NCBI RefSeq assembly: GCF_907165205.1
Contig: NC_058189.1
Coordinates: forward strand, 58,926,270-58,990,269
Origin: Coccinella septempunctata
Taxonomy: Eukaryota; Arthropoda; Insecta; Coleoptera; Coccinellidae
Direction of reading: 5' to 3'
DNA length: 64,000 nt
Shown here: piece after piece, positions 43,642 through 56,271 of the stretch
How positions within the stretch are numbered: position 1 is the stretch's first letter
Layout of the letters: the number at the start of each line of letters is the position of its first letter
Notes under the pieces: generated by a model
Database searches by the model: none
Seen by the model: only the letters and a program-made list of their open reading frames with translations
What the model was told of the DNA's origin: nothing
Made by a program: the position numbers and the translations under genes

Positions 43642-43699
43642 CTGAATTTTTAATACAATCATTGTTATTCAGGAAATTTTGAGATCCTTTTTTTGTCGA

Positions 43700-44975
43700 C
43701 CTGAACAGAAAATTACATTTTAGGTAATAATTTCGTAACGAATAGTCGACTATTGTTGAAGGCGTCCTCATACTTACAATTTTCGTCCGCAAACACTTTT
43801 CGTCCGGCTGTTCAAAACTAACCAACATTGATAAAAACAACAAGTGCCTGTGACAACAACTGTCGATGAACACCTTGAAAAGTTATTTTACAATGTATTT
43901 CGTGAAGAAATTGTCTGTCTGGTCTTTTTGTCCAGGAGTGTAGAAGAATCTGTAGGCATAGTTTTATTTACGATCATAACAAAAAAGGATAAAAGCCTTA
44001 TAGCCCTCAGGCATTGATCATCAACTACTGCATCTGCCGATCTGGATACCACAAATACATCTTATACCTATCTCCGTACCACCCAATTATGTAATAGACG
44101 CAGTGATAATATTCAAAATGAAAATATAATTTGTGTGTGCGTGTACGAAGTAATTATCACCGGGATGGCTGACAAACACAACACTCCTTAGTTTGCGTCC
44201 ACGTACATGACCGACGGCTCTGGCTCCGAAGCCCTTGGGGATAGCTACGTGGCAAATAACGTGCTATAATTTCCGGTAATTTATGTTCTAGGTGTGCAAA
44301 GCCGAAATTAAATAACGCTATATCCCTCCTCGCCTCATCCCCGTCCCAATTCATACTGTCAAATTGTTTCTCTAACTATGAAACTGAATTATGGCTCAGG
44401 CCGTGGTATAAATCGCGTTCTGCTTATGAATAAAACTAAAATAAAAGTATCATTAGACATTAAAGGCTCTTTGAAGAAGAGTCAGTGATTTGGAATTTGA
44501 TAGCTCGGTTTCTGCCTCATTCGAGATATCGAGGATTTTATACGCTTCTTAACAAACTTGTGGAGTTCAAAGAATTTTGCAATTTATCAATGCTGGAATC
44601 CCTGATGGTATTGGGAATTAAAAACAAGCGAACCGCCCTCTGGTGTCCATTTTTGTAAATTAAAAGTTGGTAGATTATTCGTATTTCTTTTCTGGAAAGA
44701 GCTATTGACGTGAAATAAACGAGGAAATGTTAAGAGAAGATAAGGTTCAAAAACTCATTCAAAGATCCACCATCGCGTCTCTAATTACTTCCACAGGGTG
44801 TTCAGAAATTTGGGGGAAATTGCAACTTTCAGTTATACCCTGTATACCATCAAATTCAAGTGAAATTCCTTCAGACTCGAATTAGGCTACAAATAGACAA
44901 CAACATGATCAAAATCGATGCACACCTTAAAGAGTTCTTTTGAAATGAATTCGGTGCACATTCTGCGACCATAAC
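43700..44975. other. Mostly single-copy stretch
   Basis: 44150-44360 is GC-richer (for example ATGACCGACGGCTCTGGCTC) and not repeated; its 65-codon minus ORF has no domain. No gene is called. Confidence 0.3.
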
Positions 44976-46715
44976 TATACTCCACTTTTATTTTAGCAGT
45001 CGGTTGGCCATGAAATAATTTTCTCAAGTTTTTGAAACCAGAACGGAGTAAGCTTGGCACTCACGAAATGTCGTTAATGTCATAAGGTCGTTGCCACAAC
45101 TAATATCAATTAATATTACAAAATGCCGAAAGTGGTTGAAAAAGAAAGAAGACAGGGTTTCAGGAAGTGTTATTTAAAATTCAGGTCCGCTCATTCAAAT
45201 AGTAGTGTAAAAGATATTCTGTGATATTCTAATATCTAAAATATATCAGGCGGTAGCGAACATATTCAATGCAAGTGAATTTATATCATGTTTCATCTGA
45301 ATTTGAACGACTTATATTTTAGTTGAATGTTTCCACAATCAGAAAGATTGTGAATAAAGAGGGTGACAAAGAATTTCTTTCTATTGGGAGACCCAAAAAA
45401 GTGGTGGCATTTGAGAATTTCATTTTGGGGTGAACGAATGCGAGAAACTACTTCAGGATTTTAGAATAATGTCATCGTATAATAAGTTCCAGAATTTAAA
45501 TTTTTCTATTTTTTTATTTGACGTGTCCTATATATACAGGGTGATTCATACCTATTGGGACATAGGCTAAGGGCAGATTGTTTGGACCAAAATATGGCGA
45601 TAGGACCAAATATACCTCAACAAAATATTGCTGTGAAAAAAGAGGGCGTTAAAGTTGAATTTTTTATAAGGAGTAGGCCACGTAGAACTTTTAATTTAAG
45701 TTTATTCTCTTAATGTATCATTGTTTTTAATTAGATATGCTTTATCGTCGAAAGAAATAATATACATAAATCGTTACTTCAAATCCCCTTCCAATGCTCT
45801 GAACTGTTCAATTGTGTGTTTCTTAAAAACGGATGAAAAAATATACACTGAAATTATTAGCAAAAAACAAAAAAAAAATTCAACTTTAACGCCCTCTATC
45901 TTTTTCCACAGCTATATTTTATTGAGGTATATTTGGTCCTATCGCCATATTTTGGTCCAAACAATCTGCCCTTAGCCTATGTGCCAATAGTTATGAATCA
46001 CCCTGTATATTGTAAATGTCTTAAGGGATCAATAAATATATAATTATTATTAATATATTAAAGTATTAAAAATAAATTATAAATACGAGCCAGTTGTTCT
46101 GTTAGTTGTTAATTCATGTGAAATTTTTGTTTGAAGGTGAAGTTCTTCTTGCCTTGAAACTTCCTTTAATTCTTTTGACTTCCATTGATACAAGATGATT
46201 TTTGTTGAATAATTTAACATTCTTGTAATTATCACTGCATTAGATGCATTCCATTTTCGGGTTGATTTTTTTGAAATCTACAACTGATGTGACGTCTTCA
46301 ACCTTCAACCAAAGAAGATAACCAACAATAACTCTCCTCAAGCTACTGCATATTATGTGTCACTAACACAATTTTATTCCACATCAATAATAAATATATT
46401 TATAAACTGATCTCTTGTATTTTCCATGCATGCAAATAACTAGATCTGGTATGCCGTCAATCAGTTTGTATAAACGTCAGCTATGTTTGTCACATATTTA
46501 CAACTTCATATTTTCCGAAGTGATTCGACATTGTGATAAAATTATAAAATACATAATTACTGACACTTTTACGTAGAACGGACAACAAAGCGCTGATTTA
46601 AAAATAAAAAATGTTTTGACAAGCGTCGTAACCCCACATTTTCGTACTATACAGAATGGAATGTGTCAAATTTCCATGGCCAACCCAGTGTTAAAAGAAA
46701 AGCGAATGGAGTATA
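44976..46715 (+). mobile_element. Family B transposon, copy B4, split by C2
   Basis: Opposite orientation to B3, with both ends: TATACTCCACTTTTATTTTA and AAAGCGAATGGAGTATA. The N-terminal remnant runs on the + strand. ATG at 45124 opens MPKVVEKERRQGF, a donor-like junction lies near 45272, and a second exon near 45336-45440 reads IRKIVNKEGDKEFLSIGRPK. Net length without C2 is about 1.27 kb. Confidence 0.82.
45537..46005. mobile_element. MITE family C, copy C2, inside B4
   Basis: 469 bp between TA dinucleotides. Ends CAGGGTGATTCATACCTATT and AGTTATGAATCACCCTG. Without it the B sequence TCCTATATATTGTAAATGTC is continuous, as in B3 read in reverse. Confidence 0.88.
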
Positions 46716-47476
46716 TGTATCAATATTTTGAATAATAAAAGTTTCGATTTCCGGATTCTGATTTAATTCTTTAGATCAAAAATATTTCAACACTTACTTT
46801 ATTTGAGATGAATTATATTGAAAGATAGTAAAATCATTGAGTATTGAACCTAGAAATTAAAAAATTTGACAATAAATTTGTAATTTGTTCCCATACTTAA
46901 CAGTACAAAACAACGGTACAAAAATCGATGATACATCATCTTTTCAATCCTCTCGAAACCCACACGAATAAAAGTTCCTTGTCTTATATTAACTTTATGG
47001 CTCCTCCGAGCAATTTCGAGATTTCTTTTACAACACTGTCCGATTCCCGCGGGCTAATCGGATAAGAAATGACAAGATGACAAAATATCTACTACAAGAT
47101 ATTCGTAAACATCTGATATAACATTCATTTCCTCGGATAACAGCTCGGTGTGGGAGTTTATTATTCTTTCGACATCGTTCAAGATGGAATTTAGGCGCAT
47201 GTTAACCCGATGGTCATTACATAGTATCAAAATTTACGACAATTCGTATTCATTAAATGAAGCTCATAACGAGGTCGTGGCTTTGCTCTCATAATAGACG
47301 ATAAATTATCTCGTGATGGTTGAACAGCTGCTAATGGTACTTCTTTTTCTTATCCTTTTATTGTGGGCAATCGAAATCGGGGAATTGGAGAGGACGAGCA
47401 AGATGAAAGGGTGTTGAGAAATGCATCCTTCACGAGGTGATATTTAATTGAGTTGCATCCAACAACAAAGCAAATA
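46716..47476. other. Unassigned, partly single-copy
   Basis: 47000-47430 is less AT-rich and not repeated. No ORF of note. Confidence 0.35.
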
Positions 47477-47477
47477 C

Positions 47478-47700
47478 ACAGGGTATTTCAAAATTAAGTG
47501 CATAAATTTTAGGGATATATTCCACGAGTAAAGCAAAACGTTCAAATAAACGTAGGTCTGCAAGCGCTTAGTTACGGAGTTACAGGGTGTTAAATATAAA
47601 GTTTTTTTAGTTGTTTCTTTAAAGCTCCTGCAGTTCTTGAAATACTTGTCTCAAATTTGAAATATTCACAGAGCTGAAGGTTCTACCATACCGGATGTGT
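47478..47700. repeat. CAGGGTATTTC-type repeat fragment
   Basis: Starts CACAGGGTATTTCAAAATTA. A second start-like word, TACAGGGTGTTAAATATAAA, lies at 47583. No partner end was found. Noncoding. Confidence 0.35.
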
Positions 47701-47920
47701 CAAATAGTAATGAAAATTCACAGGAATTCCGCATTTGTTTTCCCTCTATCTCAACAGAATTTTTTTGTCGTGAGCTATTGGTTTTTTTCAGAACTTAAAA
47801 TGAATTCCTCGTTCTATTCAAAATTTTTTTGAATCCCTGAGATTTTTTCGTAGCTCTAACGAATTTCGAGAAAATCGCTGCTAAACGAAAGGCAGCTATT
47901 ATCAAATTCAAAGTTATATA

Positions 47921-48653
47921 CAGGGTGGGCAAAATTGGTGATACCTGAATTACAACTTCTTCAACCCAACGAGATAGCCACATTACGGTCGTCTTTTTAA
48001 GATAAACTAATAATGCCGTCAACTGTATCACTCTATCTTCTTTTGTTTTCGAGTTAGAGGTCAAAATTCAAATTTCTACTTTGGTCATTAGCTCCGTTTC
48101 TGTTTGAGCTAGGATGTTGAAATAAAAGCATTATACAGACACATTTTTGATAGCAAACCAGTGGCGTACTATGATTTTTTCCAACAGGTATATTTGCTGA
48201 GTTATAACATAGAGATGTATTTTTTCTTACGAAAAGAGTAGTTTAAAATGACTTAGAAAGACTGAGGGCGATGTATGATATATGTATTTCTGAAACGGTA
48301 AAAAATGGCGATTCTTTTAAATTACTGTTTTCATAAGAAAAAACAAAACTTTATGTTATAGTTCAGCAAATAAACCTATAGAAAAAAATCATAGTACGCT
48401 ACTGGATTGCTATCAAAAAAGTGTCTGTATAATGTCTTCATTTCAACATCCTAGCACAAACAGAAAGGAAGATAATGACCAAAGTTGAAATCGCCCAAAT
48501 TTGAATTTTGGCTTATAACTCAAAAACAGAAGAAGATAGAGGAACGCATTATTAATTTCTCAAAAAAAGACGACATGAACCGTACATTCATTTTCCTCTA
48601 TCTCGTTGGGTTAAAAAGTTGTAGTTCAGGTATCACCAATTTTGCGCACCCTG
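47921..48653. mobile_element. Foldback MITE family G, copy G1
   Basis: 733 bp between TA dinucleotides (47919-47920, 48654-48655). The ends CAGGGTGGGCAAAATTGGTG and CACCAATTTTGCGCACCCTG are inverted. Arms pair almost to the middle, for example CTATCTTCTTTTGTTTTCGA against TTTTTGAGTTATAAGC in reverse, and AACCAGTGGCGTACTATGAT against ATCATAGTACGCTACTGGAT. The 89- and 85-codon ORFs are mirror artefacts of the arms. Confidence 0.82.
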
Positions 48654-48708
48654 TACAGGGTATCAGAAATAGCATGATTTTGGACGTTTCTGGTACTTCT
48701 AGACTATA

Positions 48709-50275
48709 CAGGGTGAGTCTTTGGCTAGTACAAATATTTTAACAGTAGATTCTTAAGGTTAAAAGAAACACTTTTTTTTACCATTTTTTCCGAATCGGCT
48801 CGGTTTGAAAGATACAGGCTGTTGAAAAAACCATAAAAAAAATGTTATTTTTAGTTCTCACAAACGGTTTTATCGAATGAAATGAATTCCGGAATATAGT
48901 TTTTCATTTATTCAATGAATCTTTTTCGAACACAAGATATCACCTACGTCTTCCAGTTTTCTCATTATGACCATAAAAATACGAAAAATTCAAAGAACCC
49001 AACTCTTGAAACTAAGTTGTACGCTATCTAATGAATATTTGAACGTTGTGTGAAATAAAAATATTCGTCATATTTTCTCGTAGGGGAGACTGGGGAGGGT
49101 TGATACGTTTTTTGGAATTTTCATTCTGGAAACTGAATTATATGAAGAAGCAGGACTTTTCTTATATTATATAATTCTTCAATTAATCGTTCAACAAAAT
49201 AAATATAGAAGTCGCAAAACATAAACATCTTATTCTGTACAGAACGTTGAACACAAAAACATGCAAACTGTCTCAAGCCTCCCCACATATGGGAGGATTG
49301 ATACGATGTACTGGGAGAGTAATCGAGAGGATTATTCAGCCCAGTAGGTAGGTCAGCAATGATACTGGCTTGCTTTGGTCCTATAGGTGTAGAAAAATCA
49401 GGAAATTGTCAGTTAGTCACTTCCACACAAGAAAAGTCGGCCTCGTTAAATACATGGGGATTGTACGGTTTTTAAAAATCCCTTTGATATGTTGGATGGT
49501 GAAGACGCCTTCATGTAGGCCTATCCAACTAGCTACGGAATATTTTTTGAAGATGATACATGTATCAGGCCTCCCCACGACAAATGTCTCAAACCTCCCT
49601 GAAAGCAATTTTTAAAGTAATTTATGTTTTCATCTTATACTCATATATTTTGAAAAGCGAATAAAACTGTAAATTGAGTAGTTTTATGCATATTTCCCAG
49701 TGAAATGTTTGTTTATGCCGAAGAATTAATGCATGATCATAAAACCCTTAGGTAACTTGAGTAAAAACTTACAATTTCTCACCTCGAAACACTCTTCGTT
49801 GAATATTTCACAAACAAACTACTGTTAGCCTTACAGATTAACGTCACGCAATGCCCTCTGACAAAGAATAGTGTTCACTAGTATAATACTTTTGAAAACG
49901 GCTACAGATCGCGGATATAAGCCTGTATCAAGCCTCCCCATGTATCAATGCTCCCTTGTCTCCCCTATAATGAGCTTTTTTCGAGTAAGTTGATGTTCAA
50001 AAATTAAAAAATATCTGTAAAATTTGAAAAATTGGATACTTCGGCTAAATACAGCTCTGTTTGAAAGATCCACATATGTGTAGTCTCATAGATTAAGCTA
50101 GTTATTCTGAATAAAATTTTGTTTTTTAGAGGTGGCACTGCTCATTATGAAAACTTAAAATGGCTATAAATTTTTATCAGGGCCGAATTGGAAAAAAAAA
50201 TTAGAAAAAAAAGTGTTTCTTTTGACTTAAATAATATCCTGTTGAAATATTTGTACGAGTTAAAGACTCACCCTG
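48709..50275 (-). mobile_element. MITE family A, copy A3, split by GGGGAGAC-ended element
   Basis: Both ends present: CAGGGTGAGTCTTTGGCTAG after TA (48707-48708), and AAAGACTCACCCTG before TA (50276-50277). Net 674 bp. The nested element splits TTTTCTCGTATAATGAGC, continuous as TTTTCTCATATAATGCGC in A2. Confidence 0.82.
49083..49975. mobile_element. GGGGAGAC-ended element, copy 2 (possibly pogo-like), in A3
   Basis: 893 bp with TA duplicated (49081-49082, 49976-49977). Left end GGGGAGACTGGGGAGGGTTG; right end read inward GGGGAGACAAGGGAGCATTG. The theme GGGGAGG-x-TTGATAC recurs in both directions: near 49092, 49269 (reverse), 49290, 49563 (reverse), 49595 (reverse, partial), 49924 (reverse) and 49940 (reverse). 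The 81-codon ORF at 49370 covers some of these and is not convincingly protein. The pogo-like label rests on the TA site and end style only. Confidence 0.65.
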
Positions 50276-50277
50276 TA

Positions 50278-52254
50278 GAGGTAAAAACGTTGAAAGCAGT
50301 CCTGGACTCGATTTTCGTGAAAAATCCATAACTGAAAAACGTTTCGTGATAGCTTAATTTGTCGATTTAGAAAATGTGATATTGATTGAAATTCCATCTG
50401 CGAGGACTCTGCATCTTCTGAAATTCTTTAGGGTTTTCATTTATAGTCTTTGGAAACAAATCAATTGAAAAATTTGAATGATCGATTTGCTCCTGTAAAG
50501 ATATAAAAAAAAATGAATATTGTACTGTATTCCCAGTGGAAAAGTGCCTGTAGCAAGACTTTATTGTGTTGAGCTGTTTTCGAAAATATAGAAGACTTGA
50601 CACATTTTCGAAATCGACAAAATATAAAAATTTGGTTATATCGTCAAGATGAATAAAGATATCTTGAAATGGTTTCCACTAATGGACTAAGCAATTTCGG
50701 ATACACTGTACAATATTTTGTTTTCAATTACATTTATAATTAAAGAAATGTATTTGAAGTTTGCCGACCTACATTTATATGATGAGGAAAGAACTATTTC
50801 TAAATTCCTTATTTCTTGCTCACCCTGTAAGAAATAATTTTCAAATAAACAGGTGATTGATAGTGGACTGAGTGTTCTTTCAAATGAGGTAAATATTATA
50901 TGACATGTTCGAATTTGAGGAAAATATCGATGACGTCAACAAAACTACACCAGTTACGAAATTACCAGAGCTTATTTTACGAATTACTCCTAAAAACTAT
51001 GTACCTTAACCAGATCATCTTCGATCAAATGAGCTAACATTAAATAAAGACGAGCAATGTGAGCTTAATTTTTCCACTTTAGGAAAATGGACAAAGGTGT
51101 GGTATCCACTGGGTCTTTATAAATATGTAAAAAATGTCGTCAGGGGAAACATGCATACATGCCGAAATTACGTAGAAAGGTTTCCCATGTTGGACGTCAT
51201 GTGTGACCCCACAAGCATTCATTCAAATTAGTTTTACCGGCATCTCTCTGTAACGCGTTTCATTCAACAACTCATCAGAAAATTTCTCCTCGTGATATGA
51301 CAAACGAACTGTCGCTGTAACTTTGGGGGTAAGTCAGCGAGGGCAATATGAATATACATAGATGTATGGATATGTGACCCCTTCAACCTTCAACTGACTT
51401 TCTACCAAACGTGAAAGTGAGTCCTGTACATATCTTCTAAGCCTACAGCAGGGTCCAGGGAATCAAAAACTTACGCCATCTCAAGTTTTTGATTTGTCAT
51501 ATTATGTATTCATATAACTATTAATCGGACAAATTTAGGCATAAGGGAACACAACAATTTTTTTTTATTTCCTTCCCGTTTCAGTAGAATTTCTGCTTTA
51601 TTTCATTGATGTCAGTTTTATGAGAAAGAAATCAGGATACCTACTACATGAGATTCAACGAACAATACTTAAGTTGTGATTTTTTTTTTCAGAATCTCAA
51701 TAAGACATTCCACATCCGAAATATCTAAAGTTCTTTCAGTCTGGAAGCCCTTAAATTCTTTTCCATACCTCATATTCAGTGCAGGGACGAAATTTCAATT
51801 AATAAAGTGTCATACAATACCGCTCCACTTTTTGATACTTATCAGATAATGTATATCTCTTACAAATTATCATATTCTTGTCGTAAATATCCAAACCTAC
51901 ACAATTATTATAACGACATTAGCAAGTAAATTAATTTCTATTATAATGATAATATATTTCTGCACAGCTGTTGGGTGTGGCAAATACAAGTAGGCATAAT
52001 ATAAATCAATCATAAAGCTACAAGATCACAATCCTTACTTTTCAGCACATAACGCTGGTGATTTTTGAATTTTAATCTAGATGAAGGAAAACATCGATCA
52101 AATAAGTGAGTGAGATAAATTTATTTCGATTATGAGAAAACTTCTAGATCCCAACAAAGGAAAAAGAGAAAATGAAAAATATTTTAAAAGAAAAGTGTAG
52201 TGGTAGTGATTAATGAAATGTAAAAAATTTCTCGCATGATGAGGATATACTGAT
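50278..52254. other. Unassigned stretch of about 2 kb
   Basis: One isolated CTCACCCTGTA lies near 50819. No gene or repeat pair recognised. Confidence 0.4.
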
Positions 52255-52428
52255 GGGTGTGACCTTTGAAATAGGAAAGAAGTAGGCTGTTTCTGATATA
52301 ACCGAAGTTGCAGAGATCTGAATATATTTCAGGGAGAAAGTTCATAGTCGAAAACGTGAACATGCAAATTTTCAGCTCAAAATTATGATCAGCTCATCAA
52401 AAAAGGCAATCGCGTTTAATCACCCTGT
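52255..52428 (+). repeat. Repeat family J, copy J4
   Basis: GGTGTGACCTTTGAAATAGG, then GTAGGCTGTTTCTGATATAA and CGAAGTTGCAGAGATCTGAA, ending TTAATCACCCTGTA. Parallels J2 after H1. Confidence 0.5.
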
Positions 52429-54687
52429 ATGTTTCTTGAGCACGTGGTCGGAAAAGAAAAAAATTTCACATTTGTTGAGTAATATGTATATACGAATCTT
52501 TCATCAAACGATGAGTACCTATTACTATTCTCAACAAAACGAAGAATTTTGAGCTTTGTCAGAACAAAATATCCAACATTTCAATAGTTTTTTAATATTC
52601 ATACGGGGAATAAGCTAATATATTTTCCACCCCCAAATTGTCATCTTGATTTCTCATACCCCCGATACGATCTAATTTTCATCATCAAAATTCACAGCTG
52701 GCACACAAAAACCTGTGAAAAACGTTCAGAAATACTTATAGCCGTCTATAATGATCGAGAATTGAGTGGGGTTTAACTAACACCCTATAATTTCATCGCA
52801 GGGTGCATTCGTCTCAGATCTCTCACATGTAACCTTGGATAACTTTAAAATTCCGAACGATCACTAAATATTAAGCTGTCTAGACTGAAGCCAGACTATG
52901 CTATCAGTCATTATTCCGTATTTGTATTCAGTGTCTTGTTTTCAGGCATTCATTCGATATGGGGTTGTTGACAAGCGAGCTGATACGAGAAGGTTACAGG
53001 ATGATTGTGAATTAGCTTAGAAAGGCTGCTTTACAGAAATTTTATGATTTTATCGAGAAATAGTTAACCAATTTTTTTATAAGCTGCGTTAAGTTCGGTT
53101 TATTTTTTGGCCTTTTTCACTACGCCCAATGTCTGTTTTTCTCAAGTTCACAGCCGAAAATGGTCTTAAAAACATGAGTAGCACTGCTACACTCAAAGAT
53201 GCAGAATTTGTTGTCAAAATCAATTCAGCTTCATAAGGAAGATACTCCTATACCTACGTATCTCCGTAAATAGTGGCCGGGTGCCTCTCAAATTCTGCGA
53301 ACTCCTTCAAAAATTCACATCTGAATCAATTACCAGTTTTGAAGTTGATCCTACGTGTATTTCTGAAAATATTGGGATTTTATTTGCGACTCAAGCAGCC
53401 TTTGGAATGTTCACTAACTGGATGGGCGACCGACCTGGTTATGAATTTAAACAAACGAGACAAGAGCTCCCGACATCACATCTATGCTTTCCTGACTTTT
53501 CAGTATGTTATTCAATTCGCATTAATGGTTTTATTTGAATAAAATGGAGTCTTCTAGATCACAATCTTTTCTCAATTTTCTGAAAGATAGAAAACAGCTT
53601 CATCGCTCACGTCGTTGAAAAATTTGCAAGTGAAGGGGAAATTACTAATAAATATGGATGAATGGGACAAGAACTTCCATATTGGGAGTCATCCCATTAA
53701 CTTCCTCTCATAATTGCCCATTTAAAGTATAATCATGGAGAATGAACCATAAAATTCAATGAAAATATGATTTATAGCTAGTAAATATATTGGTTTCTAT
53801 TCCGTTATTGGGGCTATATGATACTAAGACTGAAATCAGGAGCTATTATGTTCTGGTTTGTGTCGGTAAATTAGATTTGGGATATTTAACATGCTTGTTC
53901 TCAACTATAACAATCAATTATGGGGAAATGATATATATTGTGGATTTTCAGATAATTGGAAATTATTCCAGTGACCACGGAAGTAATCGTTTGTTGTTTC
54001 CATAGTTTTCTTGTGGAAATTGTGTCTTTTCCGGAGAATTACTATAACATTTCTTATGAGATAAAAATTTACATCTGATCATTAAAATACGTATACAGAA
54101 ATATTCCAACATTTCGCTGATTTAGAATTCTGCCTCATTTCCAATATTCTCACGCCGAAAAGTTTGGTAGGAATACTTTTCTGTACAAATATTTGGTGAC
54201 ATGAATAATATATGTAGTTTACATATCTATCTCACTGTTGTTCTAAAGAATGAACGTACCCACTCAGACTCATCTTCAAAAATAATTTATTCCTCATTTT
54301 TGAACTAACGATTCTCGTATATGAGATGTTGACTCTTCAATGCAGTAGGCTGTGTAAATATACATTCTCTCAATTTGGAAACCGTTGAATTGTTTTATAT
54401 TTGTGGCTTTCAACGCCCAAAATCCTGCTCATATAGTCATTAGATAATAGTACAATAAATCATGCGCTCCAGTCGAACTACATGTTTATTTTTGTTGAAT
54501 AAACAGAAGGGTTGTTAGAGACGTATGCCAGAATAACATATCTGTCTTTTTTCTTCAAGTGAAGGACACTTCTTTTATGGAAACAAAAATTAATTGAAGA
54601 GCAACTATGAACCAAGCCATTGAAAATGAGACACGGGAGTCTGAAATGAAAATAAATCAACAAAATCATGTCCATTTACGGGTAATA
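52429..54687. other. Unassigned stretch of about 2.2 kb
   Basis: Overlapping ORFs of 89 and 85 codons near 53273-53542 and a 71-codon ORF near 53790 show no domain. No repeat recognised. Confidence 0.35.
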
Positions 54688-54689
54688 TA

Positions 54690-55124
54690 CAGGGTGGGCA
54701 AAATTCGTTGTCTACCGAGAGGATCTCGAGAACTATAGCAGCTAGACGAAAACGGATGACACTGATGAGCTCAAAATATTTTTTCGTTTCGAATCATCAA
54801 GTGAAACTATACTTTTATTGAAATTGTTATTTATGAATTGGAAAAAAATCTTTTGCCTATAGATTCTACGTATAAAAGTGCCTAAGAAGGTTCATGTTTC
54901 AGATCTGTAACTTCAAAGACAAAAAAATGATGAGAACTTTTCGGAATCGTCAAAATCTCGATTTTTGTTTATAACTCGAAATCTAAAAATGATAGGCCGA
55001 TTCTGTTTTCAGATTTGGATTAGTCATCAAAAAAGAGCAAAAAAGAGAGGATGTGTCATCCGTTTTCTTCTAGCTTCTATACTTCTCAAGATGCCCTCAG
55101 TAGACAACGAATTTGCCAACTCTG
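54690..55124. mobile_element. Foldback MITE family H, copy H2, shortened
   Basis: 435 bp. Left end CAGGGTGGGCAAAATTCGTT after TA (54688-54689); right end AACGAATTTGCCAACTCTG before TA (55125-55126). Same arms as H1, with part of the centre deleted. Its right TA is also the left TA of G2. Confidence 0.8.
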
Positions 55125-55126
55125 TA

Positions 55127-56269
55127 CAGGGTGGGCAAATTTCGATGTTTTAGCACTACAACTTTTAAACCAGAGGGGATAGACGAAATCTGATACCCCA
55201 TTCTCGTTCTCTTTTTCTGAGAAACTAACAAGAGTAGTAGTCATTTTTGGCCGTCTTCTTTTGTTTTCGAGTTATAAGCGAAAATTGGAAAAATGGCGAT
55301 TTCGAAATAAATTTATATCTCAGCTAATACTGCTGATAGAGCTCTGAAATTAAAATATTATAAAGGCACGTTTTCAAGTAGAATCCAGTGGCATGCTTGC
55401 CTTTTTAGCAGGACGAAGCTATGACCCAAAGTTAGGTTTTTTTTGATGGGAACACTAGATTTCTGTGCAATTTTTTGAAAGCTTAATTTTTACTGATTTC
55501 AAAAATATATATCCATATACCTATCATATGGTTTGTATCGATATAAATACTAGAAAATGGTCAAAAACCTTTTTTCTCAATATTTCAATGGTTTCAACTT
55601 TTGACGAGCACAGAAAAATACAGCTTCCTATAATAAGAGCAGTCTCCTCTTGGCAATGTCATTCTTTCTATGCTTTTCACCAATTTTCACAAAATTTGAA
55701 TATTAGAGAAATTGAGTAAGAAGCAAAGAAATAAAAGGGCTAGTAGAAGGTGACTGTGGCAATCATAAGATGCTACATTTTTCTATTCTCATCAAAAACA
55801 GAAACCATAGAAATATTGAGAAAAAATTTTTTTTGACCATTTTCTATTATTTATATTGATACAAACCATATGATGTTATATATTTTTGAAATCAGTCAAA
55901 ATTAAGCTTTCAAAAAATTGCACAGAAATCTAATATTCCCATTTAAAAAAACATAACTTTGGGTCATAACTTCGTAATTAAAAATCCTGCTAAAAAGGCA
56001 AGCACTCTACTGGATTCTACCTAAAAAAGTGCCTGTATAATGTTTCAATTTCAGAGCTCTATCATCAGTAATAGCGGAGATATAAATTTATTTCGAAATC
56101 GCCATTTTTCCAATTTTCGCTTATAACTCGAAAAACAAAAAAAGGTGGCCAAAAATGACTACTACTCTTATTAGTTTCTCAGAAAAAGGGAACGAGAATG
56201 GGGTATCAAATTTTGTCTACTCCTCTGGTTTAAAAGCTGTAGTGCTAAAACATCGAAATTTGTACCTTG
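55127..56269. mobile_element. Large palindromic MITE family G, copy G2
   Basis: 1143 bp. Left end CAGGGTGGGCAAATTTCGAT; the right end is degraded (CATCGAAATTTGTACCTTG). Arms of roughly 480 bp (55127-55610 and 55790-56269) pair closely. For example, TCTGAGAAACTAACAAGAGT matches its reverse near 56175, and AAGCTTAATTTTTACTGATT matches its reverse near 55895. The loop is about 180 bp. Outer parts resemble G1. The 84-codon ORF at 55465 is an arm artefact. Confidence 0.85.
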
Positions 56270-56271
56270 TA

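Larger units (their letters stand above)
43160..43700 (+). repeat. Repeat D, copy 2, split by LINE copy 2
   Basis: 43162-43211 (GCAGATTGCAGCGACATGAT, then GTTGACAGTTCGAA) and 43642-43700 (AGGAAATTTTGAGATCC) match the continuous copy at 27618-27730. Confidence 0.6.

Noticed and set aside
47795..48064. 89-codon minus-strand ORF and the 85-codon plus-strand ORF at 48485-48742
   Set aside because: They are mirror images lying in the two arms of foldback G1.
53273..53542. 89-codon ORF with an overlapping 85-codon ORF
   Set aside because: Two frames open over the same stretch and neither shows a recognised domain. No start-site or exon context.
55465..55719. 84-codon ORF
   Set aside because: Lies in one arm and the loop of palindrome G2 and has no domain.
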